A stretch of DNA of 44,981 nucleotides from Betaproteobacteria bacterium (GTDB taxonomy: Bacteria > Pseudomonadota > Gammaproteobacteria > Burkholderiales > Eutrophovitaceae), in the NCBI GenBank assembly GCA_020346185.1, contig CP070775.1:2210626-2255606 (forward strand), given 5' to 3'. Under the pieces are notes generated by a model. It saw only the letters and a program-made list of their open reading frames with translations, did not search any database and was not told the DNA's origin. The position numbers and the translations under genes were made by a program. Below, piece by piece: positions 34,862 to 42,736 of the stretch (its first letter is position 1; the number at the start of each line of letters is the position of its first letter).

Positions 34862-36073
34862 TCAGGCCAGCCGCAGCGCAGTCTGGCGTGTGAAGCGTGC
34901 AATCGGCACGCCTAACGGGCAGGCGCCGAGACATTGCTGGGTCTCGCAATCGATGCAGGCCGCTGCGCCATCACCAAGCGCTGCATACTCGGCTATCGCC
35001 AGGCTCCGATCGCCATAGTCAACGTCATACATCCGGGTGCGCAATACTTCGGCAATCTGCACATGCTGCGGACATGAAGCCGCGCACACGTTACACCCCG
35101 GTTGACAGTACTGACCGGCGCGCATGAAAGCATAGCGTTCCAGCAGCTGGCGGTGATATGCGTTCGTCGTGCTGGTACCCGAGGCGGCAACAAACTCGTC
35201 GACCTCACTCGTGCTGGACATCGAGATCACCAGGGCATCCACGTTGGGGTCTGACAATACCCAGCCGAAAGCGGCTTGCGAAAACGTCCCGCCCGGTCGC
35301 TCGTAGGCCCGCATGTCGTTGAGCCTGGCGCCCATCAGCGTCTTCATCGCAACTACACCGACGTCTTTCTTCTTCGCTTTCTCGAGAAGGCGTGGCAAAT
35401 CCGGCTGGATGTCAGACCAGTGAAACACATGGCGCAACTTGTCGTAAAAATCGGGATCCTGGGCAAAGTTGTACGCCACCAGAATGACGTCCGCTATATC
35501 ATTGTCGATGGTGTAGTCAATACACTCTGCGAGCCGGCTGCCATGGCCGGATACCCCGCGAAAACGGATCTTGCCCTGCCGCTTGGCCTGCTCAGTGAAC
35601 TCCAACCACTCCTGGTTGCGCAGCCGATCAACGTCATTGACGGAGTGGTTGAAATAAATATCGACGTAATCGGTCTGCAAACGGCGCAAACTTTTCTCTA
35701 GCGACGTCATGATCTCACCGCGTGATTCAGACGCCCCGGCCTTGGTCTTGCTGGTCAGAATCACTTTTTCTCGCCTGCCCTTGAGCGCCTTGCCTATGGC
35801 CTCCTCCGCGCCACCCCAACGATAGCTTTCGGCGCTATCAAAAAAGTTCACGCCCCTGTCGAAAGCGTGCGCGACGACCTTCGGATCCGAGTTACTGGAA
35901 GAACCGAGCGATATATCGGAAACCTGCAGTTCAGTCCGACCGAGGCGAACATAGCGTTGAATGCCGCCCGCCGGTTCGTTCGCAGCGAGGCGGTCAGCGG
36001 GGGCAACTCCAGCGCCTGCCGCTGCGAGCGCCGCGCCGGTTCCCATTCGAAGAAATTCGCGCCTGTCAGTCAT
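34862..36073 (-). CDS. Tat-exported aldo/keto reductase with C-terminal ferredoxin-type cysteines
   Basis: A 403-residue protein starting with a Tat signal (DRREFLRMGTGAALAAAGAG), so it should be folded with cofactor before export to the periplasm. The aldo/keto reductase barrel (about residues 40-320) keeps the catalytic tetrad: Asp and Tyr in NFFDSAESYRWGG, Lys in ILTSKTKAGA, His in YFNHSVND. The C-terminal 85 residues carry CQPGCNVCAASCP and CIDCETQQCLGACPLG, two ferredoxin-like cysteine groups for one or two 4Fe-4S clusters. Such fusions are known among exported oxidoreductases; the electron partner is unknown. A four-helix membrane protein follows on the same strand. Confidence 0.87.
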   Translation of the reverse strand: MTDRREFLRMGTGAALAAAGAGVAPADRLAANEPAGGIQRYVRLGRTELQVSDISLGSSSNSDPKVVAHAFDRGVNFFDSAESYRWGGAEEAIGKALKGRREKVILTSKTKAGASESRGEIMTSLEKSLRRLQTDYVDIYFNHSVNDVDRLRNQEWLEFTEQAKRQGKIRFRGVSGHGSRLAECIDYTIDNDIADVILVAYNFAQDPDFYDKLRHVFHWSDIQPDLPRLLEKAKKKDVGVVAMKTLMGARLNDMRAYERPGGTFSQAAFGWVLSDPNVDALVISMSSTSEVDEFVAASGTSTTNAYHRQLLERYAFMRAGQYCQPGCNVCAASCPQHVQIAEVLRTRMYDVDYGDRSLAIAEYAALGDGAAACIDCETQQCLGACPLGVPIARFTRQTALRLA

Positions 36074-36264
36074 CGCACAATCTCCGCATCAACCCTCCTT
36101 CGCGTTCACTGGCGGTAAAACGATATGGTCCGATGCGCCAATTCTAACCGCCAAACACCTCGAGATGTCGAACCGCCAGCGGTATTGATTGAGATGGAAA
36201 CCCTGATAAAGTTTGCACCGAAATGCGGCTCGGCACTGAACGCCGGAGGTCTAAAGGGCGGGCT

Positions 36265-37455
36265 TCACGCAGTCTTGACCACGCCAGTCTCTTTCATCCG
36301 CGCGATTTCGTCCGCTGAATAACCGAGTTCGGCCAGCACTTCCACCGAGTGCTCACCAAGACACGGCGCTGGTGTCGTTGGCTCGGGCGAAGACTCGGAC
36401 CACGAAGTCGGCGTTCGCATCGCATACATGGGTCCTTCCGTGGGGTGCTCCTCCTCGATGAAGAAGCCGCTGCTTTTCAGATGCGTGTCGGACAGCAAAT
36501 CGTCCACAGTGTTCATCCGCGCCACAGGAATATCGGCCTCCTCGAGCAGCGCCATCCATTCCGCTGAGGTGCGCTGTTGCAGGATACCAGCGAGCAAATC
36601 GTAGATCTCGCCGATGTGGGTGGCCCGCAGTGCGTGCGTCGCAAAGCGTGGATCGTCCATCATCTCGGGACGTCCGATGGCATGAAAAAAACGCCTCCAT
36701 TGCCGCTCGTTGTATACCAGTACGCAGAGATAGCCATCCTTGGTTTCGTAGGGACGGCGATGACGCAAGCGCTCGTAGCCCGAAACACCTTTCGGCGGGC
36801 GATAACTGAGTCCCGCGAGGTGATCCCCCAACACAAAATGAGACACCGTTTCAAACATCGGCACTTCGACCGACTGGCCCTGGCCGGTTCTTTCCCGGTG
36901 GTAGAGAGCTGCGGTGATGGCATAGACCGCATGCAGGCCGGTCACACGGTCGGCAAAATTAAGTGGCACATAGCGCGGGCGTTCGGCGCCACCGCGCGAC
37001 ACCAACCAGGGAACGCCGGTGCTACCCTGAATCAGGTCGTCGTACGCTGCCCTCCCGGCACGTTCACCGCGCTCCGAGTAGCCGTATGTGCCAACGTAGA
37101 TCAGGCGTGGGTTTACCGCGCGCACATCGTCATAGGACAAGCCGAGCCTTGCCATAGCCTGCGGGCGTACGTTGTACACCAGCACATCCATGTCAGGCAG
37201 CATACGCTCGACGACCTCCCGCCCCGCCTCCTGTTTGAGATCGAGCGCAATACAGCGCTTGCCGCGATTTAAATGCAAATGAAGATGCCCCATCGCCGTT
37301 GATTTCATGGGCCCAACATCGCGCATATTGTCGCCATCATGCGATTCAATCTTGATCACCCCAGCACCGAGTTCGGCGAGAATCTGGGTCGCAAACGGTC
37401 CCATAACTACGGAGGTCAGATCCAGAATTTTTACACCTGCAAGTGGCCCGGCCAT
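36265..37455 (-). CDS. CaiB/BaiF family III CoA-transferase
   Basis: A 396-residue enzyme that moves CoA between carboxylic acids. MAGPLAGVKILDLTSVVMGP is the classical start and continues to ILAELGAGVIKIESHDGDNM. The catalytic aspartate of the family follows the substrate loop; ARAAYDDLIQGSTGVPWLVS is the YDxxxQAxSG-type region with Asp. GQGQSVEVPMFETVSHF and YKPP-like SYRPPKGVSG segments fit too. Substrate cannot be told; relatives serve carnitine, formyl, bile acid and dicarboxylate pathways. The ATG at 37455 is chosen because 47 upstream residues are not family-like. Stands alone on the minus strand. Confidence 0.89.
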   Translation of the reverse strand: MAGPLAGVKILDLTSVVMGPFATQILAELGAGVIKIESHDGDNMRDVGPMKSTAMGHLHLHLNRGKRCIALDLKQEAGREVVERMLPDMDVLVYNVRPQAMARLGLSYDDVRAVNPRLIYVGTYGYSERGERAGRAAYDDLIQGSTGVPWLVSRGGAERPRYVPLNFADRVTGLHAVYAITAALYHRERTGQGQSVEVPMFETVSHFVLGDHLAGLSYRPPKGVSGYERLRHRRPYETKDGYLCVLVYNERQWRRFFHAIGRPEMMDDPRFATHALRATHIGEIYDLLAGILQQRTSAEWMALLEEADIPVARMNTVDDLLSDTHLKSSGFFIEEEHPTEGPMYAMRTPTSWSESSPEPTTPAPCLGEHSVEVLAELGYSADEIARMKETGVVKTA

Positions 37456-37876
37456 GTCAATCTTTAAGAGGTCGTGGTGCGGTAAGTGGTACACGCGAGT
37501 ATTTGAGTGTAACCCACTTGACCGGCGCGCCTCGGCCATCGGCGTATGTCTCGCCTGCCGCAAAAGTCTGTTGACGCAACTTGCGCTTGCTGCCATTTAC
37601 CCGACAGCTGAGACTGATTACCCCCATACGTTTGGAAATACCGTCGGTTTTGGCGGCTGCAGCGAACGCGCTTGCCGGCCTGTTAGGATGCTGACATGGA
37701 ATATTCAACGGCACAGGTATCAGCAGCCATGCCACTTTCACTCGCATTTGTTGCAGCAGCCGGCACGGACCGGAGTCCTTGTTTGAATTGCGGGCACGCG
37801 TTTCCCGGTCCTGCCCCGTATCGGCTAGGCACCGACCACCTACTGCCCTACCGAACCGTTTGCCTTCCGTACTGTC

Positions 37877-38677
37877 ATGAGCCGGATCGCTATTCTTTTT
37901 TTACTGACGTCTCGCTGGCTCTGTTCTTGCCGCAACGCAGTGTATTTCAGTTTCGTGATCCGCTCTGGCTGCTGCTGGTTCTCAGCGAATGACTGCTTGT
38001 CGGCTGATTCGCCAGCATCGGCCACAGCCCGCTTTCGGGCGGCACGTTCAAGACCACGCTCGCTCGTTGGCTGCAGTACCACTGCTCGGCATCAATCTCC
38101 CGCATGGCACTCGTTGCTGCCGCTATTGCACTGGCCACCGGACGCATCTCTGCACGTTTCTGCCCGAGTAAAGATCGATCTAGACCGTGCCATGCTAGAT
38201 TTCTTCGCCGCCTGCAGCCAGAACAAACGATCGGCAAGTTTCCCGGTCCTCGTCACGGCGTCCATACGCTCCATTAGCCGATGGCGAAGAGTTCTCGATT
38301 CTGATTGCCGACAAGACGCTCGAGCAAGTACTGCTTTCTCTGGTGAGCCAGCGACTGAACATGACCACTCAAGCGCTCGCGCCACGCAATCGGGAACGAC
38401 GGCAATCACCAAGCAACGACGTAGAGGGAGGCAGAAAAACAGGCGATGTTGCGGGGTGGCCCCGCAGTCGTGGCTCGGCGACGGCTACGACATGGAGTCA
38501 CGCGCTGCGACAGCCAGTGTCAAAGATGCTCAAAGGAACCAACGACTGCATAGGCTGACACAGGACCTTCGGGCAGGCAACAAAGCGCTTTATCGCGCCA
38601 GGGATGCTGGAGGGAGCAGATTAAGCCGTTACCTGGCGAGCCGATTAAGTGCTCGCGCTGAGAAAACGCGCGGCTAA
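37877..38677 (+). pseudogene. Diguanylate cyclase (GGDEF) gene remnant with N-terminal hydrophobic part
   Basis: Pieces of a GGDEF domain appear in order on the plus strand in two frames. RPYAPLADGEEFSILIADKT and LEQVLLSLVSQRLN (about 38259-38360) match the slRPyD...GGEEF core, with the first glycine of GGEEF replaced by Asp. The C-terminal piece AGNKALYRARDAGGSRLSRY (about 38570-38640) is in another frame and corresponds to the ADxALYxAKxxGRNRV motif. A hydrophobic N-terminal segment (MSRIAILFLLTSRWLCSCR and beyond) may be remains of a membrane sensor. Frameshifts near 38240 and between 38400 and 38560 make it inactive. The region 37690-37876 is also non-coding by eye. Confidence 0.72.
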
Positions 38678-38678
38678 A

Positions 38679-38945
38679 TCATCGGCGATATGTCGGGCGA
38701 CGGCCACCACCGGGCATAGCGCGTTCGTCACGATGGCGGAAATTGATGCGCGCCTTGGTCAGATCGTAAGGTGACATCTCAACGGTGACCCGATCACCGG
38801 CGGTGATGCGAATTCGGTATTTACGCATCTTGCCCGACGCGTAGGCGATCACCTCGACGCCGTTTTCGAGTTCGACCCGAAAGGTTGTATTCGGCAACAC
38901 CTCCTGCACCGTTCCTTCCATTTCTATCAGCTCTTCCTTCGCCAT
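38679..38945 (-). CDS. infA: Translation initiation factor IF-1
   Basis: An 88-residue OB-fold protein that occupies the ribosomal A site during initiation. [20 protein letters not shown] and [40 protein letters not shown] and [11 protein letters not shown] cover the whole domain. The typical length is 72; here about 16 more residues, [17 protein letters not shown], make a basic C-terminal tail, as in the longer second IF-1 type I recall from betaproteobacteria. It ends one base after the end of the broken GGDEF gene on the opposite strand. It is a housekeeping gene and looks intact. Confidence 0.94.
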   Translation of the reverse strand: MAKEELIEMEGTVQEVLPNTTFRVELENGVEVIAYASGKMRKYRIRITAGDRVTVEMSPYDLTKARINFRHRDERAMPGGGRRPTYRR

Positions 38946-39092
38946 TCAGTTACCACTCTTTCTGTTGTTAAACGCGCCTGACGTCAGCAGCTTTTGCATG
39001 TGCACGAGCGAATAATGTTCACGACGATGTCGCAAGCCGCCTTGCCAAAACTGACTCAGCGAAACCGCTCTTCCCAACAGCAAGCTTGTACG

Positions 39093-39263
39093 TCAGCCTT
39101 CTGCCGTCTTCCTGTCGCGGCGCTGCTGCGCCGGCTCGGGCTCGTCCTGCTCGAGCGAGTCGGCCGTCCGCTCGCGCCGCGCCATTTTATCCTCTTCCAT
39201 CTGCTGCAGGCGCCGTCGAATGATCATGACAGCGGCTTCTTCCGGAGAAAGCTTTCTTGGCAT
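39093..39263 (-). CDS. 56-aa charged protein, function unknown
   Basis: MPRKLSPEEAAVMIIRRRLQ opens a highly charged, probably helical protein that ends in a basic/acidic tail (EPEPAQQRRDRKTAEG). An AAGGAG ribosome site nine bases before ATG at 39263 gives good support to an otherwise short gene; a longer in-frame start exists, but would run through the terminator region. No family is recognised. It lies about 150 bases upstream of infA on the same strand, and 60 bases after a promoter-hairpin-terminator unit that could control it. Confidence 0.6.
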   Translation of the reverse strand: MPRKLSPEEAAVMIIRRRLQQMEEDKMARRERTADSLEQDEPEPAQQRRDRKTAEG

Positions 39264-39319
39264 CCGGGATTGCTCCTTGTAACCATAGCGACCACCCCTT
39301 AAACAAGCGAGCGGCCACA

Positions 39320-39357
39320 AAACAAAAAACCCCTTACCGGTCGATCCCGGTAAGGGG
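39320..39357 (-). terminator. Strong Rho-independent terminator upstream of the 56-aa gene
   Basis: Perfect 11-bp arms (39330-39340 and 39347-39357, CCCCTTACCGG and CCGGTAAGGGG) with a 6-base loop. On the minus strand the stem is followed at once by TTTTTT and more T residues. It works only leftward. No protein gene ends before it, so it closes a short non-coding transcript or acts as an attenuator. Confidence 0.85.
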
Positions 39358-39379
39358 CACTGATCGCAACCTAACGATC
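39322..39379 (-). ncRNA. Candidate small RNA or attenuator leader of about 57 nt
   Basis: Starting about 7 bases after the -10 box, the minus-strand transcript would begin with a small hairpin (GATCG/CGATC arms at 39375-39379 and 39362-39366, loop of 8) and then the strong terminator hairpin. No ORF fits. It could be an independent sRNA, or a leader whose read-through feeds the 56-aa gene. No known RNA family is recognised. Confidence 0.45.
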
Positions 39380-39384
39380 GCTTT

Positions 39385-39413
39385 ATTGTACCGGCTGGAG
39401 GCCTTAGACTCAA
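39385..39413 (-). promoter_or_regulatory. Sigma70-type promoter of the small transcript
   Basis: On the minus strand TTGAGT (39413-39408) and TACAAT (39390-39385) are separated by exactly 17 bases, close to the TTGACA/TATAAT consensus. A transcript from here would meet the terminator within 60 bases. Confidence 0.55.
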
Positions 39414-39507
39414 TGACGCTGCCAATCTCGTCTCAGGCGGGCAAGGGTGCAAACCAACGTAGAAGCCACGCAAGTCCGCTACTGGCCAGCCAACACCATC
39501 AGCAAGC

Positions 39508-40137
39508 ATGAATATATACGACCGCTACATCCTGCCGCCTTTAACGCACTACGCGTGCGCCACCCCGCTGCTGGCCCGTCATCGTGCCGCTTTGATTCCC
39601 GCAGCAAGAGGCCAGGTGCTGGAAATCGGCATCGGATCCGCGCTTAATCTTGACTACTACAACGCAGGCAGTATCAGTGGCCTCACCGGAATCGACCCTT
39701 CGCGGCAACTGCTCGCCTATGCTGAAAAGCACATAGACCGTGCCGACTTTCCGGTCAACCTGATAGCTGGAAGCGCAGAATCGCTGCCGTTGCCCGAGGC
39801 CAGCGTCGATACGATCGTTGTCACCTTCTCGCTCTGTTCAATCCCCGACGTAGCTGCTGCACTTGAAGAGATGCGCCGGGTACTAAAGCCCGATGGCCGA
39901 CTGCTTTTCTGCGAGCACGGTCTCGCGCCTGAAACATCGGTACAGCGCTGGCAGCAACGCCTCGATCCATTGTGGGGCAAGATCGCCGGTGGCTGCCACC
40001 TGGCACGCAACATCCCACGACTGCTGAGCGACGCGAATTTCCGCTGTGCCGAACTGCAAAGCGCCTATCTGCCACACGCGCCGCGCTTTGCCGGATACAT
40101 CTACCGGGGGAGCGCCAAAATCGACTCCGGCGCATGA
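39508..40137 (+). CDS. Class I SAM-dependent methyltransferase (METTL7/phospholipid-type)
   Basis: A 209-residue methyltransferase. Motif I is GQVLEIGIGSALNLDYY, motif II GLTGIDPSRQLLAYAEKHID, with SAESLPLPEASVDTIVVTFS and CSIPDVAAALEEMRRVLKPD for motifs IV to VI, then GRLLFCEHGL. The following part, QRWQQRLDPLWGKIAGGCHL, matches the subgroup related to METTL7 and to bacterial phosphatidylethanolamine methyltransferases, so a lipid or small thiol substrate is possible. The short N-terminus MNIYDRYILPPLTHYACATP is family-like. Starts at ATG 39508, divergent from the small RNA unit. Confidence 0.88.
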   Translation: MNIYDRYILPPLTHYACATPLLARHRAALIPAARGQVLEIGIGSALNLDYYNAGSISGLTGIDPSRQLLAYAEKHIDRADFPVNLIAGSAESLPLPEASVDTIVVTFSLCSIPDVAAALEEMRRVLKPDGRLLFCEHGLAPETSVQRWQQRLDPLWGKIAGGCHLARNIPRLLSDANFRCAELQSAYLPHAPRFAGYIYRGSAKIDSGA

Positions 40138-40213
40138 CATCAAATAGCCAGCGGCAGACCCGCGAGATGCAGTCAGGAACAACTCATACGTTCAGCCGCT
40201 AGTGCGGTGCCGG

Positions 40214-40567
40214 TTAGACGGCGCTCTCGTCGAGCCATTCCCGCGCCATGGCTTCATCGTCGAACACCTGTATCTCGGTGTCGACGAACAGATCGGTGAG
40301 CAGCGCGACCCAGGCGACCATTTCCTGCTCACTGATAATGGCAATACGGCCCATGTCGTGGGCATGCTCGCGGGCAAACTTAATGTCCTCCAGTGCGACA
40401 TCAAGAGTGTAATCAAGCATCCCGCGCAGATCGATCAGCAGATTGATCTTGCCGACGCGTTTGAGCTGGGCACCGACCTCGTCTTCGAACTGCCGGTAGT
40501 CTGCGATCTTGAATTCGCCCATAACCGTTGCGACGGTGAGCTTGCCTTCGTGTTGTATTGAGATCAT
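40214..40567 (-). CDS. SpoIIAA-like (STAS-fold) protein
   Basis: A 117-residue single-domain protein with the SpoIIAA-like fold: MISIQHEGKLTVATVMGEFK, then DYRQFEDEVGAQLKRVGKIN, the strand LLIDLRGMLDYTL, and the C-terminal IQVFDDEAMAREWLDE ending typical of the family. These proteins are related to anti-sigma factor antagonists and often have unknown partners. It lies downstream of the small membrane protein on the same strand, 51 bases away, so it could be the last gene of the leftward run that begins at 44882. Confidence 0.85.
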   Translation of the reverse strand: MISIQHEGKLTVATVMGEFKIADYRQFEDEVGAQLKRVGKINLLIDLRGMLDYTLDVALEDIKFAREHAHDMGRIAIISEQEMVAWVALLTDLFVDTEIQVFDDEAMAREWLDESAV

Positions 40568-40618
40568 GGTCTTCCAGAAGTGTTTACCGTATCGTTATCT
40601 TACTTGGCCATCGCCATC

Positions 40619-40858
40619 TTACCTGCCCACACCGCTAACCGGACGCGCCCTGGCAACGCGGACCAGTTTCACAGCCAGAACGATGGCAGGTGCACCGTGC
40701 AGGAACAAGTCCAGAATATCGATCGGCCTGTGTAGCGAACCGGTGAAAAGCATTTTCAGCTTCTGCCATAAATGTGGTTCGGCTCCAAAAGGTGCCAAAG
40801 CCAGCAGTATTGCAATGATTGCAATCAGGGAGAGCGGAGCGCGGTCAAGCCATTTCAC
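40619..40858 (-). CDS. Small two-helix membrane protein
   Basis: A 79-residue protein with a first helix (APLSLIAIIAILLALAPFGA, residues 7-26) and a second (PIDILDLFLHGAPAIVLAVKLV, about residues 45-66), separated by a polar loop with EPHLWQKLKMLFTGSL. Homologues are sometimes labelled RND transporter, but the protein is far too small for one, so I avoid that name. Its GTG start overlaps the stop of the acyl-CoA synthetase by four bases (GTGA at 40858-40855), indicating translational coupling. Confidence 0.74.
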   Translation of the reverse strand: MKWLDRAPLSLIAIIAILLALAPFGAEPHLWQKLKMLFTGSLHRPIDILDLFLHGAPAIVLAVKLVRVARARPVSGVGR

Positions 40859-42396
40859 GGCGTTGCCTGCTCCCTCAAAAGTCTGCGTAACTGCGTCTTC
40901 AACACTTTCCCATAATTATTCTTCGGAAGGCTGTCCACGAAGCGATACTGGCGCGGGCGCTTGAATCGCGCAATGCGCTGCACACAAAAAGCATCCAGCT
41001 CGTTTTCGCTCACCTGGTTTGCCGGTTGCATGACAACAAACGCCACTACCTCCTCGCCCCATTCGGCATGCGTCCGACCCACTACCGATACTTCAGCCAC
41101 CGCCGGGTGATGCAGCAAGACCTCTTCGACCTCACGAGGATAGATATTTGAACCGCCACTGATGATCAGGTCCTTGGAGCGGTCACGCAGCGTCAGGAAA
41201 CCATCGTCATCGAACGAACCAACGTCGCCGGTATGCAACCAGCCGTTGCGCCATGTCTGCGCAGTCGCCTGCGCGTTACGCCAGTAGCCTTGCGCGACCA
41301 CATCACCGCGCACCAGAATTTCACCGATTTGGTTTGCCGCCAGCGGCTGGTCATTATCGTCGGCGACGATCACTTCGACCGAAGACTGGGCAACGCCAAC
41401 CGATGCGAGACGCTCCAGGTAACGCGGGTGCCTAGTGTCATTAATGCATTCACGCGACAGGGCAGTAATCGTCATCGGTGCCTCGCCCTGGCCGTAGATC
41501 TGCACAAAACGCGGACCCAGCACGCGCAACGCCTCCCGGATGTCAACCACATACATTGGCCCGCCGCCATAAACGACAGTCTTGAGCCCAGTCAGATCCG
41601 GTGCATGCTCTCGCGCGTGCGACACCAGCCGCTGTACCGTCGTCGGCGCAAGGAACATCGTCACTCCCGCCCATCGTGAACACAGCGAAAAAACTTCGGC
41701 CGGATCGAAATGTCCGCTTTCGGGTATCACCTGATTGGCCGCCTTGAGCGCGTGCGGCATGTCGTAGATGCCCGACCCATGCGACATCGGCGCGGCATGT
41801 ACGATGCAATCATGCGTGCTGATCTGGTCGACATCGGTGAAGTAACTTTGTGTAGCACACATCAGATTCCGGTGGCTGATCATTACGCCTTTCGGCTGTC
41901 CGGTTGTGCCACTGGTATAGAACAGCCAGGCGACATCGTCGGGCGCGCTGGGATACATTTCCAGTGATGGTTCGGCCGATTGCAGCGTCTGATACTCCGC
42001 CGATCCGACCTCGATGACCCGCTCCAGATCGGCAAGCTCGTCGATCAGCGGTGCAACTGTCTCGGTCAGGTCCGGGGTGACGAAGCACACCCGCGCGCCG
42101 GAATCCGTCAGCATGTAGGCGAACTCCCGCGCGTGCAGTTTCGCGTTCATCGGCACCGCAGCGAGCCCGGCGTACCACGCTGCGTAGCGCACCTCCAGAT
42201 ACTGGGGACAGTTGGTCATCGCCAGCGCGACACAGTCGCCCGGAACCAAACCTAGTTGTTCGCGAAATGCCGCCGCCATCGCGGCAACCCTGCGCATCAG
42301 CCGCGCGTAGTCTGCCCACACGCTTTCACCCTGGGACACTGCAGGGTTGTCTGGAAAAACGCTCGCGGCGCGAGCGAGAAAGTGAGTGATATTCAT
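40855..42396 (-). CDS. AMP-forming acyl-CoA synthetase/ligase
   Basis: A 513-residue adenylate-forming enzyme that activates a carboxylic acid with ATP and joins it to CoA. The P-loop is YTSGTTGQPKG (160-170), followed by SHRN; other motifs are IYGQGEAPMTITALS (A5) and GWLHTGDVGSFDDDGFLTLRD (A7), RSKDLIISGGSNIYPREVEE (A8), and the catalytic lysine in LPKNNYGKVLK (A10). All are intact. The substrate is a fatty or aromatic acid, not deducible. It starts 73 bases after the DUF504 gene and overlaps the following small membrane gene, so it probably belongs to the same leftward transcript as the Prim-Pol cluster. Confidence 0.91.
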   Translation of the reverse strand: MNITHFLARAASVFPDNPAVSQGESVWADYARLMRRVAAMAAAFREQLGLVPGDCVALAMTNCPQYLEVRYAAWYAGLAAVPMNAKLHAREFAYMLTDSGARVCFVTPDLTETVAPLIDELADLERVIEVGSAEYQTLQSAEPSLEMYPSAPDDVAWLFYTSGTTGQPKGVMISHRNLMCATQSYFTDVDQISTHDCIVHAAPMSHGSGIYDMPHALKAANQVIPESGHFDPAEVFSLCSRWAGVTMFLAPTTVQRLVSHAREHAPDLTGLKTVVYGGGPMYVVDIREALRVLGPRFVQIYGQGEAPMTITALSRECINDTRHPRYLERLASVGVAQSSVEVIVADDNDQPLAANQIGEILVRGDVVAQGYWRNAQATAQTWRNGWLHTGDVGSFDDDGFLTLRDRSKDLIISGGSNIYPREVEEVLLHHPAVAEVSVVGRTHAEWGEEVVAFVVMQPANQVSENELDAFCVQRIARFKRPRQYRFVDSLPKNNYGKVLKTQLRRLLREQATP

Positions 42397-42469
42397 TGGC
42401 GAAAATCCGGGCTAGCACCTTATCTTATAACGGCCGGCACGCAGTGCCTCCAACTACGCCGCATGCAGC

Positions 42470-42736
42470 CTATGAACCTTGCGGTTTGTCACGGTGCCAG
42501 ATCAGCTCATCGTCTCGCCACACTTCACGAACGCGGTGAAAAGGGATGCTATGTAAGCTTCCGTCACCCTCAATAGCCTCGAATCCAAAGTGTTCGCCTT
42601 CTGCAAAGCGAATTCGTTCAAACGGCACCTTGACGATCCGATCGGCAACACGATCGTAATAACCGATTTCGAATTTCCCGCGCCCGAACGCCTCATCCCA
42701 CCGTATTCGGTTGAGCAGATCCTGTATTGGCATCAT
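42470..42736 (-). CDS. DUF504 family protein
   Basis: An 88-residue protein matching DUF504, common in archaea and scattered in bacteria. MPIQDLLNRIRWDEAFGRGK, FEIGYYDRVADRIVKVPFER (the GYYDR motif), and DGSLHSIPFHRVREVWRDDE plus LIWHR are the usual conserved points. The function is unknown, but DUF504 is often found in one gene or in one neighbourhood with RNA-processing enzymes. Its start overlaps the stop of rtcA by four bases (ATGA at 42736-42733), so translation is coupled and the two proteins are likely made together. Confidence 0.87.
   Translation of the reverse strand: MMPIQDLLNRIRWDEAFGRGKFEIGYYDRVADRIVKVPFERIRFAEGEHFGFEAIEGDGSLHSIPFHRVREVWRDDELIWHRDKPQGS

Noticed and set aside
36577-37272. 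Plus-strand ORF of 231 residues across the CoA-transferase gene
   Set aside because: Antisense shadow of a complete CaiB/BaiF gene; no recognisable domain.
37457-37596. 47-residue N-terminal extension of the CoA-transferase
   Set aside because: The family starts with MAGPLAGVKILDL; the upstream part is not family-like.
40619-40858. RND efflux transporter
   Set aside because: Only 79 residues and two helices; homologues carry that label by copying, not by domain content.
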